Positions 49,355 to 59,327 of a stretch of 64,000 nucleotides of DNA are shown here, piece by piece (positions within the stretch are counted from its first letter, which is position 1; each line of letters opens with the position of its first letter). The position numbers and the translations under genes are program-made. The notes below the pieces were generated by a model. The model saw nothing but the letters and a program-made list of their open reading frames with translations, ran no database searches and was not told where the DNA came from. The stretch is from positions 744,001 to 808,000 of the forward strand of contig CAVXDY010000007.1 in NCBI GenBank assembly GCA_963760715.1, in the 5' to 3' direction. Source of the DNA: CAVXDY01 sp963760715 (GTDB taxonomy: Bacteria > Actinomycetota > Thermoleophilia > Miltoncostaeales > Miltoncostaeaceae).

Positions 49355-51524
49355 CCGCATCGTCGGGAGACCAGCGCACGCTGGTGTTGCGCCCCTGGGC
49401 CTTCGCCGAGTACAGGGCGGCGTCGGCGCGGCGGAAGAGCTCGTCGGGGTAGGCGGCCTCGTCGATCTCGCAGACCCCCGCGGAGATCGTGAGGTGCCCG
49501 ACTCCGCGGAACGGGGTCTCGGCAACGGCGGCGCGGGCGCGCTCGGCGACCCAGTAGGCCCCTCTCGCGTCCGACTCGGGAAGGATCCACGCGAACTCCT
49601 CCCCGCCCACGCGGGCGACCGTGTCCTCCCCGCGCGCGAGCCCCGCCAGCCGGCGGGCGATCTCGATCAGCACCTGGTTTCCCACCTCGTGCCCGTGGGT
49701 GTCGTTGATGAGCTTGAAGTGGTCGATGTCGATCATCATCAGGCTCAGGGGGCGCGAGTGGCGGCGGGCCTTCACGACCTCGTCGCCCAGGCGCTGGGTG
49801 AAGGTGCGCAGGTTGGGCAGGCCGGTCAGCGGGTCGGTCAACGCGAGGGCCAAGAGCTGCTCGCGCGCCTCGGCGCTGCTGATCGCCAACGATGCCAGCT
49901 CGGCGAAGCGCGACAGGATGCCGGTGGCGGCGGGGTCGATGGCGCCCGGTCGGGTGGTGGAGGCCGCGACCGCACCCCAGAGCCGCTGGCCGACTCGGAT
50001 CGGCGCCGCGACTCCGATGACGGCTCCACCCTCACCGGGGCCCGGGGGAGCGCCGAAGATGGTGGCCTCACCGGTGAGCGTGACGGCATCGCCCCAGCTC
50101 TCGTCCACCGCGCCGTCGCCGACCGCGCCGGGAGCCGACCAGGCGCCCTCCACGTGGGCGGGCCCCACCGCGACGAAGCGCGAGACGCCCGCCATCTCCA
50201 TGTCCAGCAGCCGCCCCGCCTCCTCTGCCACCAGCGCGAACAACTCCGGCGCGGACCCCTCGGAGGCGACCTTCGTCGCCACCCTGCGCAGGGCGTCCTG
50301 CTCCCGCTCGTTCGCGCGCAGGCGGGTCTCGGTGGCTCGCGTGTCCGTCACGTCGCGCGCCAGGACGAGCGCATGGCCCACGATTCCGTCGGGGCTCGTC
50401 TCGGGAATCATGCGCGACTCGAACCAGACCGTCCCCGCGGGCGACTCGAACGGGTGCTCGATCCTCCTCGGCTCGCCGGTGTCGAGCACCTCGCGCAGCG
50501 CCCGGCTCCAGTCCAGGGGAACGGGCAGCTCCCCCTCGATCTCGAGGATCGAGCGGCCCAGGAAGCTCTCGGCCGTCAGGCCGGTGACGCCCACGACGAC
50601 GCTGTTGACGTAGGAGATGCGCATCTCCGCGTCCACGCGCACGATGATGTCGGGGGAGTTCTCGGCCAGGGCGCGGAACTCGTCGCCGCGTTCGCGCAGC
50701 TCGGCCTGCACCCGCGCCCGCTCCGCGCTCTCGACCTGGACCGTGTGCGCCATGTCGTTGAACGAGCGCGCGAGCAGGTCGAGCTCGGCTGCGCCGCCGG
50801 TCGCCGCTCGGGCGCTTCGGTCGCCGCCCGCGAACCGCTCGGCGGCGTGCGCGACCCGCCGGATCGGGCGCACGACGGTGCGGCGCAGATAGACGGCGAA
50901 CCCCAGGATGAGCAGCGCGGAGCCGATCGCGCAGGCCAGCCCCAGCGCGAGGGCCAGGTCGGCGGCCGACGCGGATCGCGCCCGGCGAGCCACCACCAGG
51001 CTCCGCTCTGAGGAGATGAGCTCGGCGAACCCTGCGCGAATCGGCTCCATCCGGCGCCTGCCGCCCCTGCGGCTGATCCTCTCCCGCGCGGCGGCGGGAT
51101 CACTCCTCGTGAGCTCCACGAGGGGCGTCGACCACTGCCGGCGGTATTCCTGGACGAGCCCGGTGACACGGTCCACCCGGGCGCGCGAGCCGGCCCCGTC
51201 GGCCTGGGCCCGGAGGGCGTCGATCTCGGCCGGGATCGCGCGGTCGGCCGCGTTCCAGGGCTCGAGGAAGGCCGGGTCGGCGGTGATCGCGAAGCCCCGG
51301 AGGCCGGTCTCGAGGTCGACGGTGCTCGCCTCCAGGTCCTGGGCGCCCCGCACGACCCCTTCCGTCCGCGCGGAGGCGCTCTGCGAGGCGCGCTGATCGA
51401 CGAGCGCCCAGACGAGCCCGCCGAGCCCGATGACCACCAGGGCCGCCAGCACGAGCGCGGCAACGAAGACACGCGCGATGACGCCGCGCGGGAGTCGCCC
51501 GCCGGCGTTGGGTTGGTCCTTCAC
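49296..51524 (-). CDS. Membrane diguanylate cyclase (CHASE3-HAMP-PAS-GAF-GGDEF)
   Basis: 742 residues. Helix at ~16-42, then a periplasmic CHASE3 domain (DLETGLRGFAITADPAFLEPWNAADRAIP), a second helix at ~195-215, HAMP, PAS (RALAENSPDIIVRVDAEMRISYVNSVVVGVTGLTAESFLGRSILEIEG), GAF (~410-560), and GGDEF (LTDPLTGLPNLRTF..DIDHFKLINDTHGHEVGNQVL..VARVGGEEFAWILPES). The active-site GGEEF is intact, so it should make cyclic di-GMP in response to an external signal. No EAL domain. ATG 51524; 74 bases separate it from the divergent S4 gene. Its stop lies inside the end of guaA. Confidence 0.9.
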   Translation of the reverse strand: MKDQPNAGGRLPRGVIARVFVAALVLAALVVIGLGGLVWALVDQRASQSASARTEGVVRGAQDLEASTVDLETGLRGFAITADPAFLEPWNAADRAIPAEIDALRAQADGAGSRARVDRVTGLVQEYRRQWSTPLVELTRSDPAAARERISRRGGRRRMEPIRAGFAELISSERSLVVARRARSASAADLALALGLACAIGSALLILGFAVYLRRTVVRPIRRVAHAAERFAGGDRSARAATGGAAELDLLARSFNDMAHTVQVESAERARVQAELRERGDEFRALAENSPDIIVRVDAEMRISYVNSVVVGVTGLTAESFLGRSILEIEGELPVPLDWSRALREVLDTGEPRRIEHPFESPAGTVWFESRMIPETSPDGIVGHALVLARDVTDTRATETRLRANEREQDALRRVATKVASEGSAPELFALVAEEAGRLLDMEMAGVSRFVAVGPAHVEGAWSAPGAVGDGAVDESWGDAVTLTGEATIFGAPPGPGEGGAVIGVAAPIRVGQRLWGAVAASTTRPGAIDPAATGILSRFAELASLAISSAEAREQLLALALTDPLTGLPNLRTFTQRLGDEVVKARRHSRPLSLMMIDIDHFKLINDTHGHEVGNQVLIEIARRLAGLARGEDTVARVGGEEFAWILPESDARGAYWVAERARAAVAETPFRGVGHLTISAGVCEIDEAAYPDELFRRADAALYSAKAQGRNTSVRWSPDDAVIPTRSSPEASTSGPAPPD

Positions 51525-51598
51525 CCCCGGACCATCGGCATCCCGGGGCAGGACTGGACCGGCCCGCCTCCCCGGGGCGGGCGTGGGATCATCCCGCC

Positions 51599-51997
51599 AT
51601 GTCCGCCGATCGTCCGCGCATCGACAAGTGGCTCTGGGCGGCGCGCTTCTTCAAGACGCGCTCGCTGGCGACCGAGGCCGTGCAGGGAGGGCGCGTGCAG
51701 GTGGGCGGCACCCGCGTGAAGCCCGCCCGCGAGGTCCGGCTCGGGGAGACGATCAGCGTCACGGCCGGCCACGAGACGATCACGGTCGTGGTGCGGGCCA
51801 TGGCGGACAAGCGCGGATCGGCCGCCGCGGCCGCCCTGCTCTATGAGGAGACCCGCGAGAGCCGGGAGCAGCGCGAGCTGCGGAGGGAGGAGCGCCGCCT
51901 GGCCCGGCCCCTGGGGGCCGACCTGGAGGGCCGCCCGAGCAAGCGGGACCGGCGCCGCCTGGAGGCCTTCCGTGCCGCCGCCCGCCGCCGTCCCTAG
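51599..51997 (+). CDS. S4-domain RNA-binding protein (Hsp15-like)
   Basis: 132 residues. RIDKWLWAARFFKTRSLATEAVQGGRVQVGGTRVKPAREVRLGETISV is the S4 domain of the Hsp15/HslR group, which binds stalled 50S subunits carrying peptidyl-tRNA. The C-terminal half is a basic helix (RELRREERRLARP..SKRDRRRLEAFRAAARRRP). TGGGAT lies nine bases before ATG 51599. It overlaps the convergent pcm stop by four bases. Confidence 0.88.
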   Translation: MSADRPRIDKWLWAARFFKTRSLATEAVQGGRVQVGGTRVKPAREVRLGETISVTAGHETITVVVRAMADKRGSAAAAALLYEETRESREQRELRREERRLARPLGADLEGRPSKRDRRRLEAFRAAARRRP

Positions 51998-52620
51998 GAG
52001 CCGGCCGCGCCTCCGGGGCTCCGGACCAGGGGCACGAACCGCACCGGCATCCGCAGGTCCTCGGCCACGAGCCGGTCGTCGGCGGTCCGGCGCACCAGGA
52101 CCAGCCGCTGGCCGTCGGCCTGCCCACCCACCGGCATCACCAGGCGACCCCCCGGCGCGAGCTGCGTGAGCAGGGCCTCCGGGACCGTGGGCGCTCCGGC
52201 GGCCACCGAGATCGCGTCGTAGGGCGCGGCCTCGGGCCAGCCCTCGGTGCCATCCCCCTCGTGCAGGTGGACGTTGGCGACGCCGGCGCGATCGAGGTTC
52301 CGGCGCGCGCGCCGCGCGAGCGCCGGGCGGATCTCGACCGAGTGCACCTCCGCGGCCAGCCGGCCGAGCACGGCCGCGGCGTACCCGCTGCCGCCGCCCA
52401 CCTCGAGGACGCGCTCGCCGCCGGTCAGCTCGAGCGCCGCCGCCATGTGGGCGATGACCAGCGGCTGAGAGGTGGTCTGGCCCTCGGCGAGGGGAAGCGG
52501 CTCGTCCCGGTCGGCCCGCTCCGCCGCCTCGGGGTCGACGAAGGCCGCGCGGTCGACGCTTCCCACGGCGTCCAGGATCCTCGGGTCGCGAACGCCCCGC
52601 GCGCGAAGCGTGCGCAGCAG
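51994..52620 (-). CDS. pcm: Protein-L-isoaspartate O-methyltransferase
   Basis: Repairs damaged aspartyl residues by S-adenosylmethionine-dependent methylation. LRARGVRDPRILDAVGSVDRAAFV is the usual N-terminus, followed by LPLAEGQTTSQPLVIAHMAAAL, the SAM motif VLEVGGGSGYAAAVLG and VEIRPALARRARRNL. The fold is complete at 208 residues. No ATG, GTG or TTG exists near the expected N-terminus; CTG 52620 (or the adjacent CTG 52617) is the best fit, seven codons after the stop of the upstream gene. Translation may be coupled. A longer open frame to 53115 is a shadow of that upstream gene. Confidence 0.85.
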   Translation of the reverse strand: MLRTLRARGVRDPRILDAVGSVDRAAFVDPEAAERADRDEPLPLAEGQTTSQPLVIAHMAAALELTGGERVLEVGGGSGYAAAVLGRLAAEVHSVEIRPALARRARRNLDRAGVANVHLHEGDGTEGWPEAAPYDAISVAAGAPTVPEALLTQLAPGGRLVMPVGGQADGQRLVLVRRTADDRLVAEDLRMPVRFVPLVRSPGGAAGS

Positions 52621-52639
52621 GAGGCGGCCCGCGGCGGTC

Positions 52640-53074
52640 TCAGCCGGAGGCGCTCCGCCGCCGGCGCTCCGGGCGCTCGGCCACGCTGTGCTCGGAGGTG
52701 AGGCCGTCGGCGTCGCGCACCAGCAGGTAGGCCCCGTCGGCGGGGCCCTCCAGGAAGTCGAGCAGCTCCTCGACGCGCTCCGGGCCCAGGGCCTCGGCGA
52801 GCCGGAGCGCCGCCGCGTCGCGCGCCGCGCGCCCCGCCCGGCGGTCCGCCGCCATGCGCCGGTCGATGCCCAGGCGCCGCTCCTCGGCCTCCGCCCGGTC
52901 GGCGGCCTCCGAGGCGCGATGCGACCCGGCCGAGCCGAGCGGGCGGCTGGGCGCCCAGATCTTGCGGCTCTGCGTGTGATGCCAGCAGTACGGGCTGCCC
53001 CGGAACGGGCTTTGCTGGCAACGCTTCCCATGCGCCGCGATCGCGACGCACCGGCTGACCGAGCGAGTGTCCAT
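52640..53074 (-). CDS. Small Cys/His-motif protein of unknown function
   Basis: 144 residues. CVAIAAHGKRCQQSPFRGSPYCWHH near the N-terminus is a C-x9-C-x9-CxxH motif, likely a single zinc site, of a kind seen in actinobacterial hypothetical proteins. A charged helical region (EAADRAEAEERRLGIDRRMAADRRAGRAARDAAALRLAEALG) and GPERVEELLDFLEGPADGAYLLVRDADG follow. GGGGGCTC precedes ATG 53074. Upstream of, and probably co-transcribed with, pcm. Confidence 0.6.
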   Translation of the reverse strand: MDTRSVSRCVAIAAHGKRCQQSPFRGSPYCWHHTQSRKIWAPSRPLGSAGSHRASEAADRAEAEERRLGIDRRMAADRRAGRAARDAAALRLAEALGPERVEELLDFLEGPADGAYLLVRDADGLTSEHSVAERPERRRRSASG

Positions 53075-53144
53075 GAGCCCCCGCCACCGAAATCCCGCGG
53101 CCGACCACCGACCACCAGTTATCCGGTGTACGGTTTGTAGCCAT

Positions 53145-53163
53145 CTGGACTCCCGAAGTCCAG
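53145..53163. repeat. Perfect 7-base hairpin upstream of rplM
   Basis: CTGGACT, loop CCCGA, AGTCCAG, in the 203-base gap between the divergent unknown gene and rplM. It lies just before the rplM promoter and has no T tract, so an operator is as likely as a terminator. Confidence 0.4.
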
Positions 53164-53181
53164 CGCGGCCAGGTGAGTCGC

Positions 53182-53210
53182 TTGCGGCGGTCCGTGCATT
53201 TTCCTACACT
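53182..53210 (+). promoter_or_regulatory. Candidate promoter of the rplM-rpsI operon
   Basis: TTGCGG (53182-53187), exactly 17 bases, TACACT (53205-53210). The region around the -10 is T-rich against the local composition. Transcription would begin near 53217, leaving a ~60-base leader before GTG 53278. Confidence 0.5.
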
Positions 53211-53277
53211 CCCGCGGTCGTACACGCGACGCCCGCCCGCGTCGTGCCGCCATGATCTGTGAGGTCCCAGCCGGCCT

Positions 53278-53730
53278 GTGAGCACCCAGAGCGCCAAGCC
53301 CGGAACCGTCGAACGACGCTGGTACATCGTCGACGCGGAGGGGCAGAACCTGGGACGACTCGCGTCGGTGATCGCGGAGACCCTGTCGGGGAAGCGCTCG
53401 CCGTGGTTCACCCGCCACTGCGACACGGGCGACTTCGTCGTGGTCGTCAACGCCGAGAAGATCGCCGTCACGGGCAACAAGCTTCGCGACAAGCGCTACT
53501 GGCGCCACTCGGGCTACCCCGGCGGCATCCGCAGCCGCACCCTGGGCGAGCAGCTCGAGCGGCGGCCGGAAGAGGTCCTGCGCCGCGCCGTGCGCGGCAT
53601 GCTGCCGAAGAACCGCCTGGGCCGCGCGCAGCTCACGAAGCTGAAGCTGTACGCGGGTCCCGAGCATCCCCACGGCGCCCAGCAGCCCGAGCCGCTGCGC
53701 CTGAGCCGCATCGCCGAGGTGGCATCATGA
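53278..53730 (+). CDS. rplM: 50S ribosomal protein L13
   Basis: A 150-residue early-assembling protein of the large subunit. RRWYIVDAEGQNLGRLASVIAETLSGKRSPWFTRHCDTGDFVVVVNAEKIAVTGNKLRDKRYWRHSGYPGGIRSRTL and VRGMLPKNRLGRAQLTKLKLYAGPEHPHGAQQPEPL are complete L13 blocks. GTG 53278 starts the frame shortly before RRWYIVDA. Followed 19 bases later by rpsI, the universal L13-S9 pair. Confidence 0.97.
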   Translation: MSTQSAKPGTVERRWYIVDAEGQNLGRLASVIAETLSGKRSPWFTRHCDTGDFVVVVNAEKIAVTGNKLRDKRYWRHSGYPGGIRSRTLGEQLERRPEEVLRRAVRGMLPKNRLGRAQLTKLKLYAGPEHPHGAQQPEPLRLSRIAEVAS

Positions 53731-53749
53731 CCCCTCGCCAGGAGGATTC

Positions 53750-54157
53750 ATGAGCACCGAGACGCCGCCCGCCGCCCGCTACCGGGCCACCGGCAAGCGC
53801 AAGACCTCCGTCGCCCGGGTGATCCTCACCCCCGGCACCGGCACCATCACCTGCAACGGCCGGCCCATCGACGAGTTCTTCGGCCGCCGCGTGCTGGTGA
53901 CGCAGGCGACCAAGCCGTTCACCTCCACCGGCACCGAGGGGCGCTTCGACGTCTCGGCCCGCCTTCACGGGGGCGGCATCTCCGGCCAGGCCGGCGCGCT
54001 GCGCCACGGCATCGCCAAGGCACTGACCGTCATGGACGCGGGGCTGCGCACCGACCTCAAGCGCGAGGGCTTCCTCACCCGGGACGCCCGCATCAAGGAG
54101 CGCAAGAAGGCCGGGCTCAAGGGCGCCCGCAAGCGGCCCCAGTTCTCGAAGCGCTAG
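53750..54157 (+). CDS. rpsI: 30S ribosomal protein S9
   Basis: A 135-residue small-subunit protein whose C-terminal tail contacts P-site tRNA. YRATGKRKTSVARVILTPGTGTITCNGRPIDEFFGRR, GGGISGQAGALRHGIAKAL and the terminal RKKAGLKGARKRPQFSKR are diagnostic. AGGAGG precedes ATG 53750. glmM follows 14 bases later, so ribosomal and wall-precursor genes are linked. Confidence 0.98.
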   Translation: MSTETPPAARYRATGKRKTSVARVILTPGTGTITCNGRPIDEFFGRRVLVTQATKPFTSTGTEGRFDVSARLHGGGISGQAGALRHGIAKALTVMDAGLRTDLKREGFLTRDARIKERKKAGLKGARKRPQFSKR

Positions 54158-54171
54158 GACGCCCCTCGCCC

Positions 54172-55521
54172 GTGGCGCGGCGGCTGTTCGGCACGGACGG
54201 CGTCCGCGGGGTCGCCAACCGCGAGTTGACCCCCGAGCTCGCACTCTCCATCGGCCGGGCGCTCGGCGGCCGCGTGGGGCCGGGGGCGCGGGTGATGATC
54301 GCCCGGGACACCCGCCGCAGCGGGCCCATGCTGGAGGGGGCGCTGGCCGCGGGGCTGGCGAGCGCCGGCGCCGACGTGTGCCTGCTCGGCGTGCTGCCCA
54401 CCCCGGCCCTGGCGGAGCTCGTGGCCGGGTCCGATGCCGCCGCCGGCGCGGTCATCAGCGCCTCGCACAACCCCTTCGCCGACAACGGCATCAAGCTCTT
54501 CGGCGGTGACGGCTTCAAGCTCGCCGACGACGAGGAGGCCGCGGTCGAGGCCGCGCTGGAGAGCGAGGGGGACCGCCCCGAGGCGGAGCGCCTCGGGGCG
54601 ATCGACGCCTGGGCCGAGGGGCGCGAGCGCTACGTCGAGTCGCTGCTCGAGCGCCGCCCCGTCAACCTCTCCGGGTTCTCGATCGTCGTCGACTGCGCCC
54701 ACGGGGCCACGGCGGTCACCGCCCCCGAGGTGCTCGAGCGGCTGGGGGCGAGGGTCACCACGATCGGTGCCGAGCCCGACGGGATGAACATCAACGCGGG
54801 CTTCGGCTCCACCGATCTGGCCGCGATCTCGGACGCCGTGCGCGCGGCCGGAGCCGACCTCGGCCTGGCCTTCGACGGCGACGGGGACCGCATGCTCGCG
54901 GTGGACGAGGCGGGGACGCCGGTCGACGGGGACCAGATCCTGGCGATCTGCGCCCTCGACCTGCGCCGCGAGGGGGTCCTCGCCGGCGACGTGGTCGTCA
55001 CCACCACGATGACCAACCTCGGCTTCCGGCGCGCCATGGCCGCCGAGGGCATCGAGGTGCGGTGGACCGACGTGGGTGACCGCTATGTGCTGGAGGAGAT
55101 GCGGCAGGGCGGCTTCGTGCTGGGCGGCGAGCAGAGCGGCCACGTGATCAACCTGCTCCACGGCCCCTCGGGCGACGGGCTGGCGGCGGCGCTGCACCTG
55201 CTGGGTGCACTCCGCACGCGCGGGGAGCCCCTGTCCACGGCCGCCGCGGTCGTGCAGCGCCTCCCGCAGCGTCTGGTGAACGTCCGGGTGCTGCGCAAGG
55301 GCGACCTTCCGGAGGCGCGCCGGGTCTGGGAGGCCGTCGCCGCGTGCGAGGCCGAGCTCGGCGAGGACGGCCGCGTGGTCGTGCGGGCCTCGGGCACGGA
55401 ACCGCTCGTGAGGGTCATGGTCGAGGCGCCGACGGCCGAAGAGTGCGAGCGATGGTGTGGTGAGATCGCCGAGCTCGCCGCGGACGAGCTCGGGGGCCAG
55501 TTACCCTCTTCCGCGGACTGA
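54172..55521 (+). CDS. glmM: Phosphoglucosamine mutase
   Basis: Converts glucosamine-6-phosphate to glucosamine-1-phosphate on the way to UDP-GlcNAc. 449 residues. RLFGTDGVRGVANRELTPELAL, the phosphoserine loop AVISASHNPFADNGIKLFGGDGFKL, the metal site AFDGDGDRMLAVDEAG, the sugar loop LGGEQSGHVI and the phosphate loop RASGTEPLVRVMVEA are all present. GTG 54172. Followed by glmS, the preceding enzyme of the same pathway. Confidence 0.97.
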   Translation: MARRLFGTDGVRGVANRELTPELALSIGRALGGRVGPGARVMIARDTRRSGPMLEGALAAGLASAGADVCLLGVLPTPALAELVAGSDAAAGAVISASHNPFADNGIKLFGGDGFKLADDEEAAVEAALESEGDRPEAERLGAIDAWAEGRERYVESLLERRPVNLSGFSIVVDCAHGATAVTAPEVLERLGARVTTIGAEPDGMNINAGFGSTDLAAISDAVRAAGADLGLAFDGDGDRMLAVDEAGTPVDGDQILAICALDLRREGVLAGDVVVTTTMTNLGFRRAMAAEGIEVRWTDVGDRYVLEEMRQGGFVLGGEQSGHVINLLHGPSGDGLAAALHLLGALRTRGEPLSTAAAVVQRLPQRLVNVRVLRKGDLPEARRVWEAVAACEAELGEDGRVVVRASGTEPLVRVMVEAPTAEECERWCGEIAELAADELGGQLPSSAD

Positions 55522-55543
55522 GCCGAGACACGAGGAGGCCGGC

Positions 55544-57386
<1,843 letters not shown>

Positions 57387-57398
57387 AGGTCGAGGTTC

Positions 57399-57773
57399 GT
57401 GCCGATCATCGGCGTGGGCGTGGACGTGATGGAGATCGACCGGTTCGCGGCCTCCCTCGCCAGGCGCCCGCGCCTGGCCGAGCGGTGCTTCACCCGCGAC
57501 GAGGCCGCCTATTGCTCATCGCGCGCCTACCCGCCGCAGCATTTCGCGGCGCGTTTCGCCGCCAAGGAGGCGGTGGGGAAGGCACTCGGCATCGGGATGA
57601 CGCGGTGGCGCGAGGTGGAGGTGGTGCGCGGCCGGGGGGCGCCCACCGTTCGCCTGCACGGCCTCTATGCCCTGCGCGCCGAGCACATCGGCGTGGAGCG
57701 CATCCACATCTCGCTCACCCACGGCCGCGACTCGGCGGTGGCGCTCGCGGTCGCCGAGGGCCCGGGACACTAG
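57399..57773 (+). CDS. acpS: Holo-[acyl-carrier-protein] synthase
   Basis: Transfers 4'-phosphopantetheine from CoA to acyl carrier protein. 124 residues, typical. IIGVGVDVMEIDRFAASLARRP carries the first catalytic Asp. FTRDEAAYCSSRAYPPQHFAARFAAKEAVGKALG carries the Glu and Lys of the KEAxxKAxG motif. IHISLTHGRDSAVALAVAE ends the protein. GTG 57399. The acpS-nnr-alr order is widespread in actinobacteria. Confidence 0.96.
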   Translation: MPIIGVGVDVMEIDRFAASLARRPRLAERCFTRDEAAYCSSRAYPPQHFAARFAAKEAVGKALGIGMTRWREVEVVRGRGAPTVRLHGLYALRAEHIGVERIHISLTHGRDSAVALAVAEGPGH

Positions 57774-59327
57774 GTGCCGCCCGCCCGAGCATCGGTCCCG
57801 GCGCCGCTGCCGGACTGCACCCCGCTCTTCGACGCCGCCGCCATGCGCGAGGCCGACCGGCGCGCCGGCGAGGATCACGCCATCCCGAGCATCCTGCTGA
57901 TGGAGCGCGCGGGCCTGGCGTCGGCCGAGGCCGCCCTCGGCGCGTTCCCCGGAACGGGCGCGGCGCTGGTGGTCGTGGGCGCCGGGAACAACGGCGGCGA
58001 CGGAATGGTGGTGGCGCGCCATCTGGCCGAGGCCGGGTGGGAGGTGGAGGTGGCGGCGCCGGGGGGCCGGGCTCCCGAGACGCCCGACGGCGCCGCCATG
58101 GCCGCGATCGCCTCGAGCCTGGGCATCGGGGTCGGATCCCTCGACACGACCCGTCCGGCCGGTGCGCGCCTCGTGGTGGACGCGCTGCTGGGCACCGGCG
58201 CCCGCGGGGCCCCGCGGGGCGGGGCGGCCCGCGCGGTGGAGTGGATGGCCGGGCACGACGGGCCGGTGCTGAGCCTGGACGTGCCCTCGGGAGTCGACGC
58301 CGGCAGCGGTCGCGTGGAGGGCGCCGCCGTCCGCGCCCGGATGACCGTGACCTACCACGGCGACATGGTGGGCCTGCGGGTCGCCCCGGGCCGCGAGCAC
58401 GCGGGCCGCGTGGTGGTGGCCGACATCGGCATCCCGGGCGCCGTCGCCCTGCCTCCCACGGCGTGGCTCGTCGGCGCGGGGGCGGTCGCCGCGGTGCCCC
58501 GCAAGGGCGCGGCCGGCGACAAGTACGCGGCCGGCGCGGTGCTGGTGGTGGCCGGCTCCCCGGGGCTCACCGGCGCCGCGAGCCTGGCCGCGCGCGCGAC
58601 GCTCCGCGCCGGAGGGGGCCTCACCGTCGTGGCCGTGCCCGCGGCGGTCCAGCCCGCGGTCGCCGCGCACCTGCTGGAGGTGATGTGCGCGCCGCTGCCC
58701 GACCGCGACGGACACCTCGCCCCGGAGTCGGTCGAGCGGGTCGAGTCGGAGGCGGGGCGCGCGAGCGCCCTGGCCATCGGCCCGGGCCTGGGCCGCGCGG
58801 AGTGCACGACCGAGGCGCTCCTGCAGATCCTCGACCGCGTGGCGTTGCCCGCGGTGCTGGACGCCGATGGGCTCTGGCACCTGGGGGACGCCCCCGAGCG
58901 CCTGACCGGGCGCCCGGCGCCGACCGTCATCACGCCCCACGCGGGCGAGGCGGCGCGCCTGCTGGGCCGGTCGCGCGACGAGGTCGAGGCCGGCCGGCTC
59001 GACGCGGCCCGAGAGCTGGCGCGGCGGTCCGGGGCCGTGGTGCTGCTGAAGGGGCCGGGCACGATCGTGGCGAGCCCCGGCGGCGACGTCGCCGTGAGCG
59101 CGGGGGGGACCCCGGCGCTGGCGACCGCCGGCACCGGCGACGTGCTCACCGGCACCGTGGCGGCCCTGCTGGCCAAGGGCATGGACCCCTTCCGCGCGGC
59201 CGCCGTGGCCGTGGTCGCCCACGCCCGCGCCGGCGAGCTGGCGGACCGCGGCGACGGCACGATCGCCTCGGACGTGCTGGAGGCCCTCCCCGCCGCCCTC
59301 CGGCCGCCGGCCCCGCCTTCGCGGTGA
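57774..59327 (+). CDS. nnr: Bifunctional NAD(P)H-hydrate epimerase/dehydratase
   Basis: Repairs hydrated NADH and NADPH. 517 residues. The YjeF_N epimerase half has LMERAGLASAEA, VVVGAGNNGGDGMVVARHLAEAG, VDALLGTGARG and SLDVPSGVDAGSG. The dehydratase half, a ribokinase-like fold, has KGAAGDKYAAGAVLVVAGSPGLTGAASLAARATLRAGGG, AIGPGLGR, VLDADGLW, ITPHAGEAARLLG and the ADP/catalytic ATAGTGDVLTGTVAALLAKG. GTG 57774 directly abuts the acpS stop. The stop overlaps alr GTG. Confidence 0.95.
   Translation: MPPARASVPAPLPDCTPLFDAAAMREADRRAGEDHAIPSILLMERAGLASAEAALGAFPGTGAALVVVGAGNNGGDGMVVARHLAEAGWEVEVAAPGGRAPETPDGAAMAAIASSLGIGVGSLDTTRPAGARLVVDALLGTGARGAPRGGAARAVEWMAGHDGPVLSLDVPSGVDAGSGRVEGAAVRARMTVTYHGDMVGLRVAPGREHAGRVVVADIGIPGAVALPPTAWLVGAGAVAAVPRKGAAGDKYAAGAVLVVAGSPGLTGAASLAARATLRAGGGLTVVAVPAAVQPAVAAHLLEVMCAPLPDRDGHLAPESVERVESEAGRASALAIGPGLGRAECTTEALLQILDRVALPAVLDADGLWHLGDAPERLTGRPAPTVITPHAGEAARLLGRSRDEVEAGRLDAARELARRSGAVVLLKGPGTIVASPGGDVAVSAGGTPALATAGTGDVLTGTVAALLAKGMDPFRAAAVAVVAHARAGELADRGDGTIASDVLEALPAALRPPAPPSR

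Noticed and set aside
46646..49525. 959-codon reverse open frame opposite the second propeller gene and guaA
   Set aside because: Antisense shadow of two clear proteins; translation has no recognisable motif.
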